Below, piece by piece: positions 7,068 to 15,154 of a stretch of 33,964 nucleotides of DNA. The translations under genes were made by a program, and so were the position numbers. The notes under the pieces are model-generated. The model searched no databases and was not told the origin of the DNA. It worked only from the letters and a program-made list of their open reading frames with translations. Numbering within the stretch: position 1 is the first letter of the stretch; each line of letters opens with the position of its first letter. Origin of the DNA: RUG708 sp050946535 (lineage in GTDB: Bacteria; Bacillota; Clostridia; Peptostreptococcales; Anaerovoracaceae); the NCBI GenBank assembly GCA_050946535.1, contig JBMNUZ010000017.1, positions 1 to 33,964 of the forward strand, in the 5' to 3' direction.

Positions 7068-8290
7068 AACAGGTAGCAGCACTTGTATCGACATATTCAT
7101 CCGACGAATTCGGCATTTGCTCGGCACTGTACGAGCTTGGAGGCATGGTAGTAATGCACGATGCGTCGGGATGCAATTCGACGTATACGACACACGACGA
7201 ACCCCGCTGGTACGATATGGACAGCATGATCTATATTTCAGCTATTTCGGAGATGGAGGCGATCATGGGAGACGATGATAAGCTGATCGGCGATATCACG
7301 GAGACGGCAGCTGAACTCCATCCGAAATTCATCGCGGTCGTCGGCGCCCCTATACCATACATGATCGGAACCGATTTCGCGGCTATCGCAGAGATTCTCG
7401 AGCACAACACCGGCGTGCCGTGCTTCGGAATGGAGGCGAACGGCATGTGCCACTACACGAAAGGCGTTTCGATGGCGCTCGAAGAAATAATCGACAGGTT
7501 TTCAAAGGAAAGGGACGGCCGCGGCCGGAGCAGCGGTGACGGAGGTTCCGCAAGTTCCGTGGGCAGAGCCGGAAGGCCGCGTGTAAATATAATAGGTGCG
7601 ACGCCGCTCGACTTTTCTGTAAACGGAAGCGTCGAGTCCATGCGCGAATGGCTCGGGCAGAGCGGTTTCGAACCGGGAGCATCGATCGCGATGGGGTGTA
7701 CGCTCGACGATATAGTTCACGCAGGAGATGCGGATCTGAACCTCGTCGTTTCATACGGCGGCCTGGCGGCTGCGCGGATTCTCGAAAAGAGATTCGGAAT
7801 TCCGTACGTCGCGGGAGTTCCTGCAGGCAGAGAGTTTGCGGAGTATCTTGCGGACAAACTGAGAGAAGCGCTCGCTTCCGGGAAAAGTTCAACCGGTTAT
7901 ATGGACGTGAGTGCTGAAACCGGAGAAACAGGAGATGGGAACGGCTGGATCGGAGCCGTGGGAGAAAGCGTCTATCAGGCGTCGGTCGCTGCCGCAGCGG
8001 CGATGGAGCAGGGCGTAGCGATAAAAGTCTTGTGCCCTCTCGATACGGACGATTCGCTCGTGCGGCCTTGCGATATGCTCACACCGGAGGAGGACGACAT
8101 CATGCAGGCCGTCAGAGCCGACGGCTGCAGAGGATTCATGGCCGATCCGATGTACAGGCCGCTGTGTCCGGAAGGAGTGGAATTTTACGAGCTCCCTCAC
8201 GAAGCGTTTTCGGGACGAATCTACGACAGTGTAAATCCCAACCTGATAAACAGGCAGCTTGCGGAGAGTCTGTACGATTTCAGGAAGTAA
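7064..8290 (+). CDS. Nitrogenase component 1-like protein, K-type subunit, set 1
   Basis: A 408-residue component 1 homologue forming a pair with the preceding D-like subunit. The N-terminus has ELGGMVVMHDASGC (Cys37) followed by THDEPRWY (43-50), a motif shared with the second-set K-like protein. The position of the third P-cluster cysteine is occupied by VVGAPIPYMIGTD (about 92-104), without cysteine; compare NifK, where a conserved Cys precedes an IGDD-like turn. Two low-complexity Gly/Ser/Asp linkers (about 147-170 and 282-296) interrupt the domains. The start is ATG 7064, overlapping the previous stop as ATGA; a GTG at 7049 is possible but sits on top of the purine-rich ribosome binding region GGCAGGGGG. 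It probably contributes one ligand to a subunit-bridging FeS cluster. Confidence 0.82.
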   Translation: MKQVAALVSTYSSDEFGICSALYELGGMVVMHDASGCNSTYTTHDEPRWYDMDSMIYISAISEMEAIMGDDDKLIGDITETAAELHPKFIAVVGAPIPYMIGTDFAAIAEILEHNTGVPCFGMEANGMCHYTKGVSMALEEIIDRFSKERDGRGRSSGDGGSASSVGRAGRPRVNIIGATPLDFSVNGSVESMREWLGQSGFEPGASIAMGCTLDDIVHAGDADLNLVVSYGGLAAARILEKRFGIPYVAGVPAGREFAEYLADKLREALASGKSSTGYMDVSAETGETGDGNGWIGAVGESVYQASVAAAAAMEQGVAIKVLCPLDTDDSLVRPCDMLTPEEDDIMQAVRADGCRGFMADPMYRPLCPEGVEFYELPHEAFSGRIYDSVNPNLINRQLAESLYDFRK

Positions 8291-8318
8291 GCAACAAGCT
8301 ATATATGGAGGAAAAGAA

Positions 8319-9089
8319 ATGCTCAAATTAGCTGTTTACGGAAAAGGCGGAATAGGAAAATCGACTACCACGAGCAATCTGGCCGCTGCCTTTTCGGTTC
8401 TCGGTAAGAGAGTCATACAGATCGGCTGCGATCCGAAGGCAGATTCGACGATCAATCTGCTCGGAGGCGAACCGCTCAAACCTGTTATGGACTACATGCG
8501 CGATTTCGACGAGGAACCGGAGAACCTGGAGCAGATTACAAAAGTAGGTTTCGGCGGAGTCCTCTGCATAGAAACGGGCGGCCCTACACCGGGGCTCGGA
8601 TGCGCCGGCCGCGGAATCGTTTCGACTCTTACGCTGCTGGACGAAATGGAACTGTTTGAAAAATACAAGCCGGACGTCGTGCTCTACGACGTGCTCGGAG
8701 ACGTGGTGTGTGGAGGCTTTGCCGCTCCTATAAGAGAAGGTTATGCCGAAAAAATACTCATCGTCACTTCGGGCGAAAAAATGGCGCTCTACGCCGCGAA
8801 CAACATCAAGACCGCGGTAGATAATTTCGAGGACAGAGGTTATGCTTCGGTCGGCGGCATTATCCTCAACAGGCGCAACGTCGAGAACGAGCGCGAGAAG
8901 GTGGAGGCTTTCGCAGACGAACACGGTCTTGAGATAATCGCCGACATACCGAGGAGCAATGACATAATCCGCTTTGAAGATCAGGGAAAGACGGTCATAG
9001 AAGGCGACCCTGATCTCGAGATAAGCAGAATCTACATCGATCTCGCCCGCAGACTGCTCGAAGACGGCGGAGAAAAGACGGAGAACTGA
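8319..9089 (+). CDS. NifH-like ATPase/reductase, copy 2
   Basis: A second iron-protein homologue, 256 residues, clearly related to copy 1 through the whole length. It has the P-loop GKGGIGKST (8-16), GCDPKADST (36-44), Cys95 in GLGCAGRG, Cys131 in LGDVVCGG, and the switch II segment. It lacks the low-complexity tail of copy 1. The start is ATG 8319 with GGAGG at 8307-8311; 20 upstream in-frame codons overlap the end of the previous gene and lack a ribosome binding site. This is the only intergenic gap (28 bases) with its own strong ribosome binding site inside the H-D-K array, so the second set may be translated independently. It would donate electrons to the 9091 and 10392 products, or to both sets. 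Confidence 0.9.
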   Translation: MLKLAVYGKGGIGKSTTTSNLAAAFSVLGKRVIQIGCDPKADSTINLLGGEPLKPVMDYMRDFDEEPENLEQITKVGFGGVLCIETGGPTPGLGCAGRGIVSTLTLLDEMELFEKYKPDVVLYDVLGDVVCGGFAAPIREGYAEKILIVTSGEKMALYAANNIKTAVDNFEDRGYASVGGIILNRRNVENEREKVEAFADEHGLEIIADIPRSNDIIRFEDQGKTVIEGDPDLEISRIYIDLARRLLEDGGEKTEN

Positions 9090-9090
9090 T

Positions 9091-10395
9091 ATGAATGAAC
9101 ACAGTGCATTTTACATAACAGCGGCGGATCTCGCGGCGGCCGGAATCGACGGGATACCTTCGGAGCTTAAGTCTTCGGAACACCTCATATACAGCTCGCC
9201 GGCCGCGCTGTCGTTCAATTCGCCGGGCGCACAGGGATTCGGAGTAAAGCGCGCCGCGCTTGCGGTTCCAGGTTCGATCGAACTTCTGGTGGCTCCGGGC
9301 TGCTGCGGCAGGAATACGACGATTCTCAGCAGGTCGGGCGGCTACAGAGACAGATTCTACTATCTGCTCATGGATGATACCGACATAGTCACCGGACGCC
9401 ACCTGAAGAAGATACCGGAGGCGGTCAAGGAGGCGGCTGACTCGTGCGAGGAACGGCCGAGCTGCGTGATGATCTGCATCACGTGTGTGGACGCGCTGCT
9501 CGGGACGGATATGGAGAGAGTCTGCCGCAGGGCATCCGAGTACGCGGGCCTGCCCGTGCTTCCGAGCTACATGTACGCTCTGACACGGGAGGGCAAGGAG
9601 CCGCCTATGAATTCGGTGAGAAAATCGATCTATTCCCTGCTGGAAAAGAGAAAGAGAAAATCGAACGTCGTAAACATCATCGGCGAGTTCGCGCCGCTTA
9701 CAGACGACAGCGAAATATATGAAATACTTAAATCGGCGGGAGTCGCCAGAATTAACGAGATATCGAGAATGAAGGACTTCGATGAATATCTGGCGATGTC
9801 CGAAGCTAATTTCAATATCATGATAAATCCGGAGTGCAGGCTGGCCGCGGACGATATCAGCAAACGTCTCGGAATCCCGTACATCGAGCTGAGAAAACTT
9901 CACAATCCTTCGATGATTCACAGGCAGTACGAGCTTTTCGGATCGGCTGCAGGAATAAAGATCGACGATTCGGAATACTTTGAAAAGGCAGAGGAGGCGG
10001 TCAGACGCTTTACGGATAAATATCCGGGAGCATCGGCAGCGGTCGGCGAAACCCTGAACGGAGACACGTTCGAACTGTCGCTTTCGCTCATCAGAAGCGG
10101 ATGCCGCGTTCCGGAAATCTATGGAACTGTTTCCGGCGAAAATTTCGTATATATAAAGAAAATTGCAGAACTTTCGCCAGACACGCGAATCTACACAAAC
10201 CTTTCGCCGTCGATGATCTATTACGACTGTTCGGAAATCCCGGTGGACGTGACGATAGGAGCAGACGCGGCATACTATCATCCTGACGCGCCGAACGTGG
10301 CCTGGAACCAGGATGTACAGCCGTTCGGGTACGCGGCGGTCGAACACCTTTACAGCGAGCTCTGCGGCGCTTTGGACGGGAGGAATGAACGATGA
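9091..10395 (+). CDS. Nitrogenase component 1-like protein, D-type subunit, set 2
   Basis: A 434-residue component 1 homologue. It resembles the set 1 D-like protein in plan but is strongly diverged. The N-terminal FNSPGAQGFGVKR segment (42-54) has Ser44 where nitrogenases have the first P-cluster cysteine. Cys71-Cys72 (APGCCGRN) and Cys132 (ICITCVDALLGTD, with Cys129 close by) match the second and third positions. The C-terminal half contains another Rossmann-like domain, and near the end the VAWNQDVQPFGYAAVEHLY segment resembles the helix that closes component 1 proteins. It begins one base after the NifH-like stop (CGGAG, spacing seven) and overlaps the next gene as ATGA. It may form a heterodimer with the 10392 product. 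Confidence 0.82.
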   Translation: MNEHSAFYITAADLAAAGIDGIPSELKSSEHLIYSSPAALSFNSPGAQGFGVKRAALAVPGSIELLVAPGCCGRNTTILSRSGGYRDRFYYLLMDDTDIVTGRHLKKIPEAVKEAADSCEERPSCVMICITCVDALLGTDMERVCRRASEYAGLPVLPSYMYALTREGKEPPMNSVRKSIYSLLEKRKRKSNVVNIIGEFAPLTDDSEIYEILKSAGVARINEISRMKDFDEYLAMSEANFNIMINPECRLAADDISKRLGIPYIELRKLHNPSMIHRQYELFGSAAGIKIDDSEYFEKAEEAVRRFTDKYPGASAAVGETLNGDTFELSLSLIRSGCRVPEIYGTVSGENFVYIKKIAELSPDTRIYTNLSPSMIYYDCSEIPVDVTIGADAAYYHPDAPNVAWNQDVQPFGYAAVEHLYSELCGALDGRNER

Positions 10396-11450
10396 AAGGA
10401 ATGCTTAAATATCTGTCGCCGTTCGCTCCTGACCAGTCGGGAGCCGCTTCGGTGCTCTACGATATGGGTGGAATAACGGTCATCTGCGATGCCGGAGGAT
10501 GCACGGGAAACATCTGCGGATTCGACGAACCGCGGTGGACCGGACAGCCGAGACCAGTATTTTCAGCCGGACTGCGCGATATGGATGCGATACTCGGCCG
10601 AGATGACAAGCTCGTCGAAAAACTCGGAGCGGTCTCCAGTAAGATGAACGCTTCGTTTGCGGCAATCATAGGCACACCTGTTCCTGTGGTAATAGGAACA
10701 GACTTCAAAGCGCTAGTGCGCATGACCGAGAAGCGCTGCGGCCTGCCGGCAGTCGCCGTGGAATGCACCGGCACCGGCCTTTACGACGAAGGAGCGTCGA
10801 ATACTTATACGGCTCTTCTCGAAAAATTTGCGGAGGACGTTTCGGAAACCGACGAATCGGCTGCCGGAGTTCTTGGAATGATACCGCTTGAAATATCGAG
10901 AAACGACGGAAAAGACGTCGTGCACAGTACTTATGCGGATTCCGTGCACAAAAATTTCTTATGTTACGGCATGGGAAACGGTATAGATGATTTAAAGAAG
11001 GCAGGAAGCGTGGCCGAGAATATCGTGGTTTCGCCTTCCGGTCTTGCGGCCGCGAAATATCTGAAGAAAAGATTCGGAACGCCGTACAGGATCGATTATC
11101 CGTTCATACCAGAGGCGCTCGTGGAAAAATTCAGGCAGCTTGCCGGAAAACACGTTCTCGTCATACATCAGCAGGCAGCAGCCAGCAAGGCGAGAGAGAT
11201 CATCGAAAGCGCCGGCGGAACCGACGTCATCTGCGGCTCCTGGTTTATGCAGCCGGAAGAGATGACGAGGCCCGGCGATATCTCGTTTACTACCGAAGAG
11301 CAGTTTATGGAGTACGCGGCGTCAGGCAGGTTCGACGTGCTGGCGGCAGATTCACTGATGGAGAGAGCGGCCAGAGCCGCCGGATTTAAAGGCGAATTCG
11401 TAGAATTCAATCACTTCGCTGTTTCCGGAGATCTTGACGATGAAAAATGA
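10392..11450 (+). CDS. Nitrogenase component 1-like protein, K-type subunit, set 2
   Basis: A 352-residue component 1 homologue, shorter than its set 1 counterpart and without the low-complexity linkers. It shares the diagnostic N-terminus: YDMGG-TVICDAGGC (Cys37) then FDEPRW. An IIGTPVPVVIGTD segment lacks the third P-cluster cysteine, just as in set 1. Additional nearby cysteines (Cys33, Cys42) could serve as ligands. The start is ATG 10392, overlapping the previous stop as ATGA. Its own 3' end overlaps hypF by 11 bases, which ties the nitrogenase-like genes to the Fe(CN)2CO assembly genes in one translational chain. Confidence 0.82.
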   Translation: MKGMLKYLSPFAPDQSGAASVLYDMGGITVICDAGGCTGNICGFDEPRWTGQPRPVFSAGLRDMDAILGRDDKLVEKLGAVSSKMNASFAAIIGTPVPVVIGTDFKALVRMTEKRCGLPAVAVECTGTGLYDEGASNTYTALLEKFAEDVSETDESAAGVLGMIPLEISRNDGKDVVHSTYADSVHKNFLCYGMGNGIDDLKKAGSVAENIVVSPSGLAAAKYLKKRFGTPYRIDYPFIPEALVEKFRQLAGKHVLVIHQQAAASKAREIIESAGGTDVICGSWFMQPEEMTRPGDISFTTEEQFMEYAASGRFDVLAADSLMERAARAAGFKGEFVEFNHFAVSGDLDDEK

Positions 11451-13893
11451 TAATGAAGGAAAAAGGAAAAATATCAGAGGCGGGGTCGGCACTTCGGTGA
11501 TCAGAGTGTACGGCATCGTCCAGGGCGTGGGATTCAGACCGTTCGTGAGCCGTGCTGCCGACAGCATCGGCATCACAGGCAGCGTCGCGAACAAGGGTTC
11601 GTACGTCGAAATCTATGCCCGCGGCACCGATGAGCAGATCGAGAGGCTGGACCGCGAACTGGCCGAAAATCCGCCCGAACGCGCCGCTGTCCTGAAGATC
11701 GACAGGCGTCCGCACGAAGACATTCCTTTCGACAGCTTCGAGATTATCGAGAGCGAAAAGGAGGCCGGTGACATATTCGTTTCGCCGGATATTGCAACAT
11801 GTCCTAAGTGCAGGGAAGAACTGTTCGATCCGAACAACCGCAGATACATGCATCCGTTCATCAACTGTACGGCGTGCGGCCCGCGTCTCACGATTCTGCA
11901 GTCGATGCCTTACGACAGGCAGAGGACGAGCATGGGCGAATTCCCGATGTGCCCAGAGTGTGAATATGAATATACGCACCCGGAGACGCGCAGGTACGAC
12001 GCACAGCCGGTATGCTGCAATGACTGCGGCCCTGAGGTTTACATCCTTGACGGAGGCTTGAAGGGCAGAGAAGCGATCACGGCCGTCAGAAAGGCTCTGG
12101 CGTCGGGAAAAATAGCAGCCGTGAAAGGCATAGGAGGGTTTCACCTGTGCTGCGACGCGACAAACAAAGAAGCGGTTGCGAGGCTCCGCAGGCTGAAAAA
12201 CAGACCGATGAAGCCGTTCGCAGTGATGCTCCGCAGTCTTGAGACTGTGTACCGCGAATGCGAGGTACCAGAGCACGCAGCGGAGATCATCGACGGACAT
12301 CAGAAACCGATCGTGCTTCTCAGGAAGAAGCCGGGAGGAAAGCTCGTGGAAGAGGTGGCACCCGACAATCCGAAGGTCGGAGTCATGCTTCCGTATGCTC
12401 CGCTGCAGATGCTCCTGTTCGATTACAACGACGGTTTCGATCTCGGAACCGACTGCCTGGTAATGACGAGCGCCAACATCTCAGGCGCCCCTATATGCAG
12501 GACGGACGACGATGCGCGCTCCGAACTTTCGGACATGTGCGACATTATCCTCTCGCATAACAGGAAAATTCTCATCCGCGCCGACGATTCCGTGATGGAT
12601 TTTTACAGGGGCGAGCCGTATATGATAAGGCGTTCGAGAGGATACGCGCCTCTTCCTTACATGATGTCGCAGCCATTCCGCGGCAGCGTGCTCGCGGTCG
12701 GCGGAGAGCTGAAAAATACGTTCTGCGTAGCGAAGAACCAGCTGTTCTATCCTTCGCCGTACGTCGGCGACATGGCCGATATCCGCACGGTGAAGGCACT
12801 CGAGGAGACGATCGGACGTTTAGAGAATCTGCTTGAAACCGAGCCGGAGCTCGTGGCGTGCGACCTGCATCCGAAGTACAACACGACAGAAGTCGCCGCT
12901 GAGCAGGGTTTGCCTTTATTCAGGGTACAGCACCATTACGCTCACATCCTTTCGTGCATGGCAGAAAACGACTTTGACGGCGAGGTGATCGGCGCCGCGT
13001 TCGACGGAACAGGCTACGGCACGGACGGAACGATCTGGGGATCCGAGATACTGCGTGCCGATACGCGTTCGTTCGACAGGCTCGGACATATAACGCCGTT
13101 CAGACACGTCGGAGGCGACCTGGGTGTCAAACAGGGCTGGAGGACGGCTGCGTCGATGATAAACAGCATCTACCGCGGCGATGCTCCGGAAATCGCCGCA
13201 AAACTCGGGCTTTGCAGCGAGAACGACCGGAAACTGATAGAAAAGATGGCGGAAAGAGGCATAAATACGGTTACGTCGACGAGCGCTGGCAGACTGTTCG
13301 ATGCTGTGAGCGCCATCACGGGAATAAGGCGGGAGGCGAGCTATGAAGGCGAGATGTCCGTGACGCTGATGTTCCGTGCTCAGGAATTCGCGGAGACGCA
13401 GCCGGAAAGCGTGACTGCCGCGCTTGACGAAGAAATCAGAGCTCAAAGCTTTCTGATGCCGTCCGCCGTGACGTATTCAGGCGGATCTGGCGCAGATGGA
13501 GACGCGGAAGGCGGGAACGGCGGAGGATCGCTGTCAAAATACATTAACATTCCAGCCGACAAGCTGGTAAAATGGATTGCCGGAATGAAGCTGTCAGGAC
13601 GCGGTGAACGCGAGCTGGCATATATATTCCACAGAGCTCTGGCGGACCAGATCATTTCCGCTGTAAAGCTTGCCGGAGAGATGACAGGAATAAAGACCGC
13701 AGCGCTGAGCGGAGGCGTTTTTCAGAATCTCATGCTCCTCAGATTTGTAGACGAGGGGCTTCAGGAAAACGGATTCAAAGTGCTCAGGCACAGACTCATT
13801 CCTCCTAACGACGGAGGAATAGCTCTCGGTCAGGCGCTTGCGGCGATGACATATCTGAATGACAGGGAAAAGGAAATTGAAAGGGAGGCATAA
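11440..13893 (+). CDS. hypF: Carbamoyltransferase HypF
   Basis: HypF converts carbamoyl phosphate and ATP to carbamoyl-adenylate and transfers the carbamoyl group to the C-terminal cysteine of HypE, the first step of cyanide-ligand synthesis. The 817-residue protein shows all parts in order: an acylphosphatase domain with VYGIVQGVGFRPFV (23-36), two zinc-finger units with C-x2-C-x18-C-x2-C spacing (Cys121/124/143/146 and 171/174/193/196), a YrdC-like domain, and a Kae1-like C-terminal domain with the HHYAHILSCMAEN metal site and a LSGGVFQN motif. A Gly/Asp-rich insert lies near residues 680-695. The start is ATG 11440 with CCGGAG ten bases before it; TTG 11434 is too close to that site. It overlaps the K-like gene, so co-translation is likely. 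Confidence 0.95.
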   Translation: MKNDNEGKRKNIRGGVGTSVIRVYGIVQGVGFRPFVSRAADSIGITGSVANKGSYVEIYARGTDEQIERLDRELAENPPERAAVLKIDRRPHEDIPFDSFEIIESEKEAGDIFVSPDIATCPKCREELFDPNNRRYMHPFINCTACGPRLTILQSMPYDRQRTSMGEFPMCPECEYEYTHPETRRYDAQPVCCNDCGPEVYILDGGLKGREAITAVRKALASGKIAAVKGIGGFHLCCDATNKEAVARLRRLKNRPMKPFAVMLRSLETVYRECEVPEHAAEIIDGHQKPIVLLRKKPGGKLVEEVAPDNPKVGVMLPYAPLQMLLFDYNDGFDLGTDCLVMTSANISGAPICRTDDDARSELSDMCDIILSHNRKILIRADDSVMDFYRGEPYMIRRSRGYAPLPYMMSQPFRGSVLAVGGELKNTFCVAKNQLFYPSPYVGDMADIRTVKALEETIGRLENLLETEPELVACDLHPKYNTTEVAAEQGLPLFRVQHHYAHILSCMAENDFDGEVIGAAFDGTGYGTDGTIWGSEILRADTRSFDRLGHITPFRHVGGDLGVKQGWRTAASMINSIYRGDAPEIAAKLGLCSENDRKLIEKMAERGINTVTSTSAGRLFDAVSAITGIRREASYEGEMSVTLMFRAQEFAETQPESVTAALDEEIRAQSFLMPSAVTYSGGSGADGDAEGGNGGGSLSKYINIPADKLVKWIAGMKLSGRGERELAYIFHRALADQIISAVKLAGEMTGIKTAALSGGVFQNLMLLRFVDEGLQENGFKVLRHRLIPPNDGGIALGQALAAMTYLNDREKEIEREA

Positions 13894-13895
13894 CT

Positions 13896-14102
13896 ATGTG
13901 CGTAGGAATTTCAGCAAAGGTTGTCGGTGTAAAAGACGGCATGGCGGTTGTAGACGCGAGCGGAGCGAAGCGTGAAGTTTCGGCCGAGCTGATCGAAGAT
14001 CTCGAACCGGGCGATTACGTGATGGTACACGCTGGAACGGCGATAGCCCGCATAACTCAGGACGATGAAACCGAATCGGACGATATACTGGAGATGCTCT
14101 GA
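13896..14102 (+). CDS. hypC: Hydrogenase maturation chaperone HypC
   Basis: A 68-residue OB-fold chaperone. With HypD it holds the iron atom while cyanide and CO ligands are added, then delivers it to a target protein. The essential N-terminal Cys2 is present (MCVGISAKV); the usual proline of MCL-x-x-P is serine here. The core VSAELIEDLEPGDYVMVHAG and the acidic C-terminus are typical, and the length is normal. It starts three bases after hypF, with AAGGGAGG at 13880-13887 as the ribosome binding site, and its stop shares a base with the hypD start. HypC proteins normally also recognise the precursor enzyme, so this copy may contact a nitrogenase-like subunit instead of a hydrogenase. That last point is inference. 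Confidence 0.93.
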   Translation: MCVGISAKVVGVKDGMAVVDASGAKREVSAELIEDLEPGDYVMVHAGTAIARITQDDETESDDILEML

Positions 14103-15154
14103 TGGCTGTTGAAGAAGCGAAAAAGATAATCACATCGTACGACGGACCTCATTTAAGGATAATGGAGGTGTGCGGCACCCACACTCACGAGATATTCAGG
14201 CTCGGAATCAGAAATCTGCTGCCTGAAAACATAGAACTCATATCGGGTCCGGGATGTCCTGTCTGTGTCACTCAGGTAGGATATATAGACGAAGCGGTGA
14301 TGCTCGCTCTGGAGAAGGGCTGCACGATCTGTTCGTTCGGCGACCTCCTCAGAGTCCCGGGCACGGAGATGAGCCTCGCTCAGGCGAGAGCCAGGGGAGC
14401 CGACGTCAGAGTAGTGTACACGCCGCTCGATGCAGTGAAACTGGCAGAGGAAAATCCGGATCTTCAGGTGGTGTTCCTCGCTGTCGGCTTCGAAACGACG
14501 ACGCCGGTCAGCTGTATGGCCGTAGAAAAGGCGGCGAAGCTCGGCCTTGACAATTTTTCGATCCTCACGGCGAACAAGACGATGCCGAACGCATACATGG
14601 CGCTTAAGGACAGCGCCGACGCGTTCCTCTATCCGGGCCACGTAAACGCAATAACCGGAACGGAAGTGTGCAGGAAGTTATGCACTGAAGAGGGCGTTTC
14701 CGGAGTAATCACAGGTTTTACTGCAAACGAGATCCTGACGGCGATCGCTGTCATCATCAAGAAAATACAGGAAGGAAAACCTTTCTTCGTCAACTGCTAT
14801 CCGCGTGTGGTGAAGGAAGAGGGAAATACTAAGGCAGTCGAGCTCATCAACCGCGTCATGGAACCGTGCGACGCCGAATGGCGCGGCATAGGTGTGATTC
14901 CGGGTTCCGGCCTCAGTCTCAGGAATGAATACAGCGCTTACGATGCGAGAAAGAAATACAGTCTGCCGGAAATAAAGGGCAGGAGCAATCCGGCCTGCCG
15001 GTGCGGAGATGTTCTGAGAGGCGAGATCAAACCGCCTCAGTGCAAGGTATTCGGGAAAGTGTGCACTCCGCAGCATCCTGTGGGAGCATGCATGGTGTCC
15101 AACGAAGGTGCCTGCTCGGCATATTACCAGTATGGAGGTGGCAGTATTGAGTAA
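14102..15154 (+). CDS. hypD: Fe(CN)2CO scaffold protein HypD
   Basis: HypD is the [4Fe-4S] scaffold on which the Fe(CN)2CO unit is built together with HypC. The 350-residue protein retains all hallmarks: MEVCGTHT (21-28, Cys24), GPGCPVCVT (49-57, Cys52 and Cys55), FAxGFETTTP-like FLAVGFETTTP, and the C-terminal cysteine-rich cluster region beginning CRCGDVLRG and ending GACSAYY, with GEIKPPQC in between. Nothing suggests loss of function. It overlaps hypC by one base and hypE by eight. Presence of all ligands argues that the complete cyanide/CO chemistry is retained even though no hydrogenase structural gene is in the window. Confidence 0.95.
   Translation: MAVEEAKKIITSYDGPHLRIMEVCGTHTHEIFRLGIRNLLPENIELISGPGCPVCVTQVGYIDEAVMLALEKGCTICSFGDLLRVPGTEMSLAQARARGADVRVVYTPLDAVKLAEENPDLQVVFLAVGFETTTPVSCMAVEKAAKLGLDNFSILTANKTMPNAYMALKDSADAFLYPGHVNAITGTEVCRKLCTEEGVSGVITGFTANEILTAIAVIIKKIQEGKPFFVNCYPRVVKEEGNTKAVELINRVMEPCDAEWRGIGVIPGSGLSLRNEYSAYDARKKYSLPEIKGRSNPACRCGDVLRGEIKPPQCKVFGKVCTPQHPVGACMVSNEGACSAYYQYGGGSIE

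Noticed and set aside
4828..11450. True molybdenum nitrogenase for nitrogen fixation
   Set aside because: nifE, nifN and nifB are absent, P-cluster cysteines are missing in the D- and K-like proteins, and there are two diverged H-D-K sets. The proteins are nitrogenase-like, and nitrogen fixation cannot be claimed.
4828..11450. Protochlorophyllide/chlorophyllide reductase or coenzyme F430 synthesis (CfbCD)
   Set aside because: No chlorophyll or F430 pathway genes are nearby, and a D-K pair in duplicate with hyp genes does not fit either pathway.
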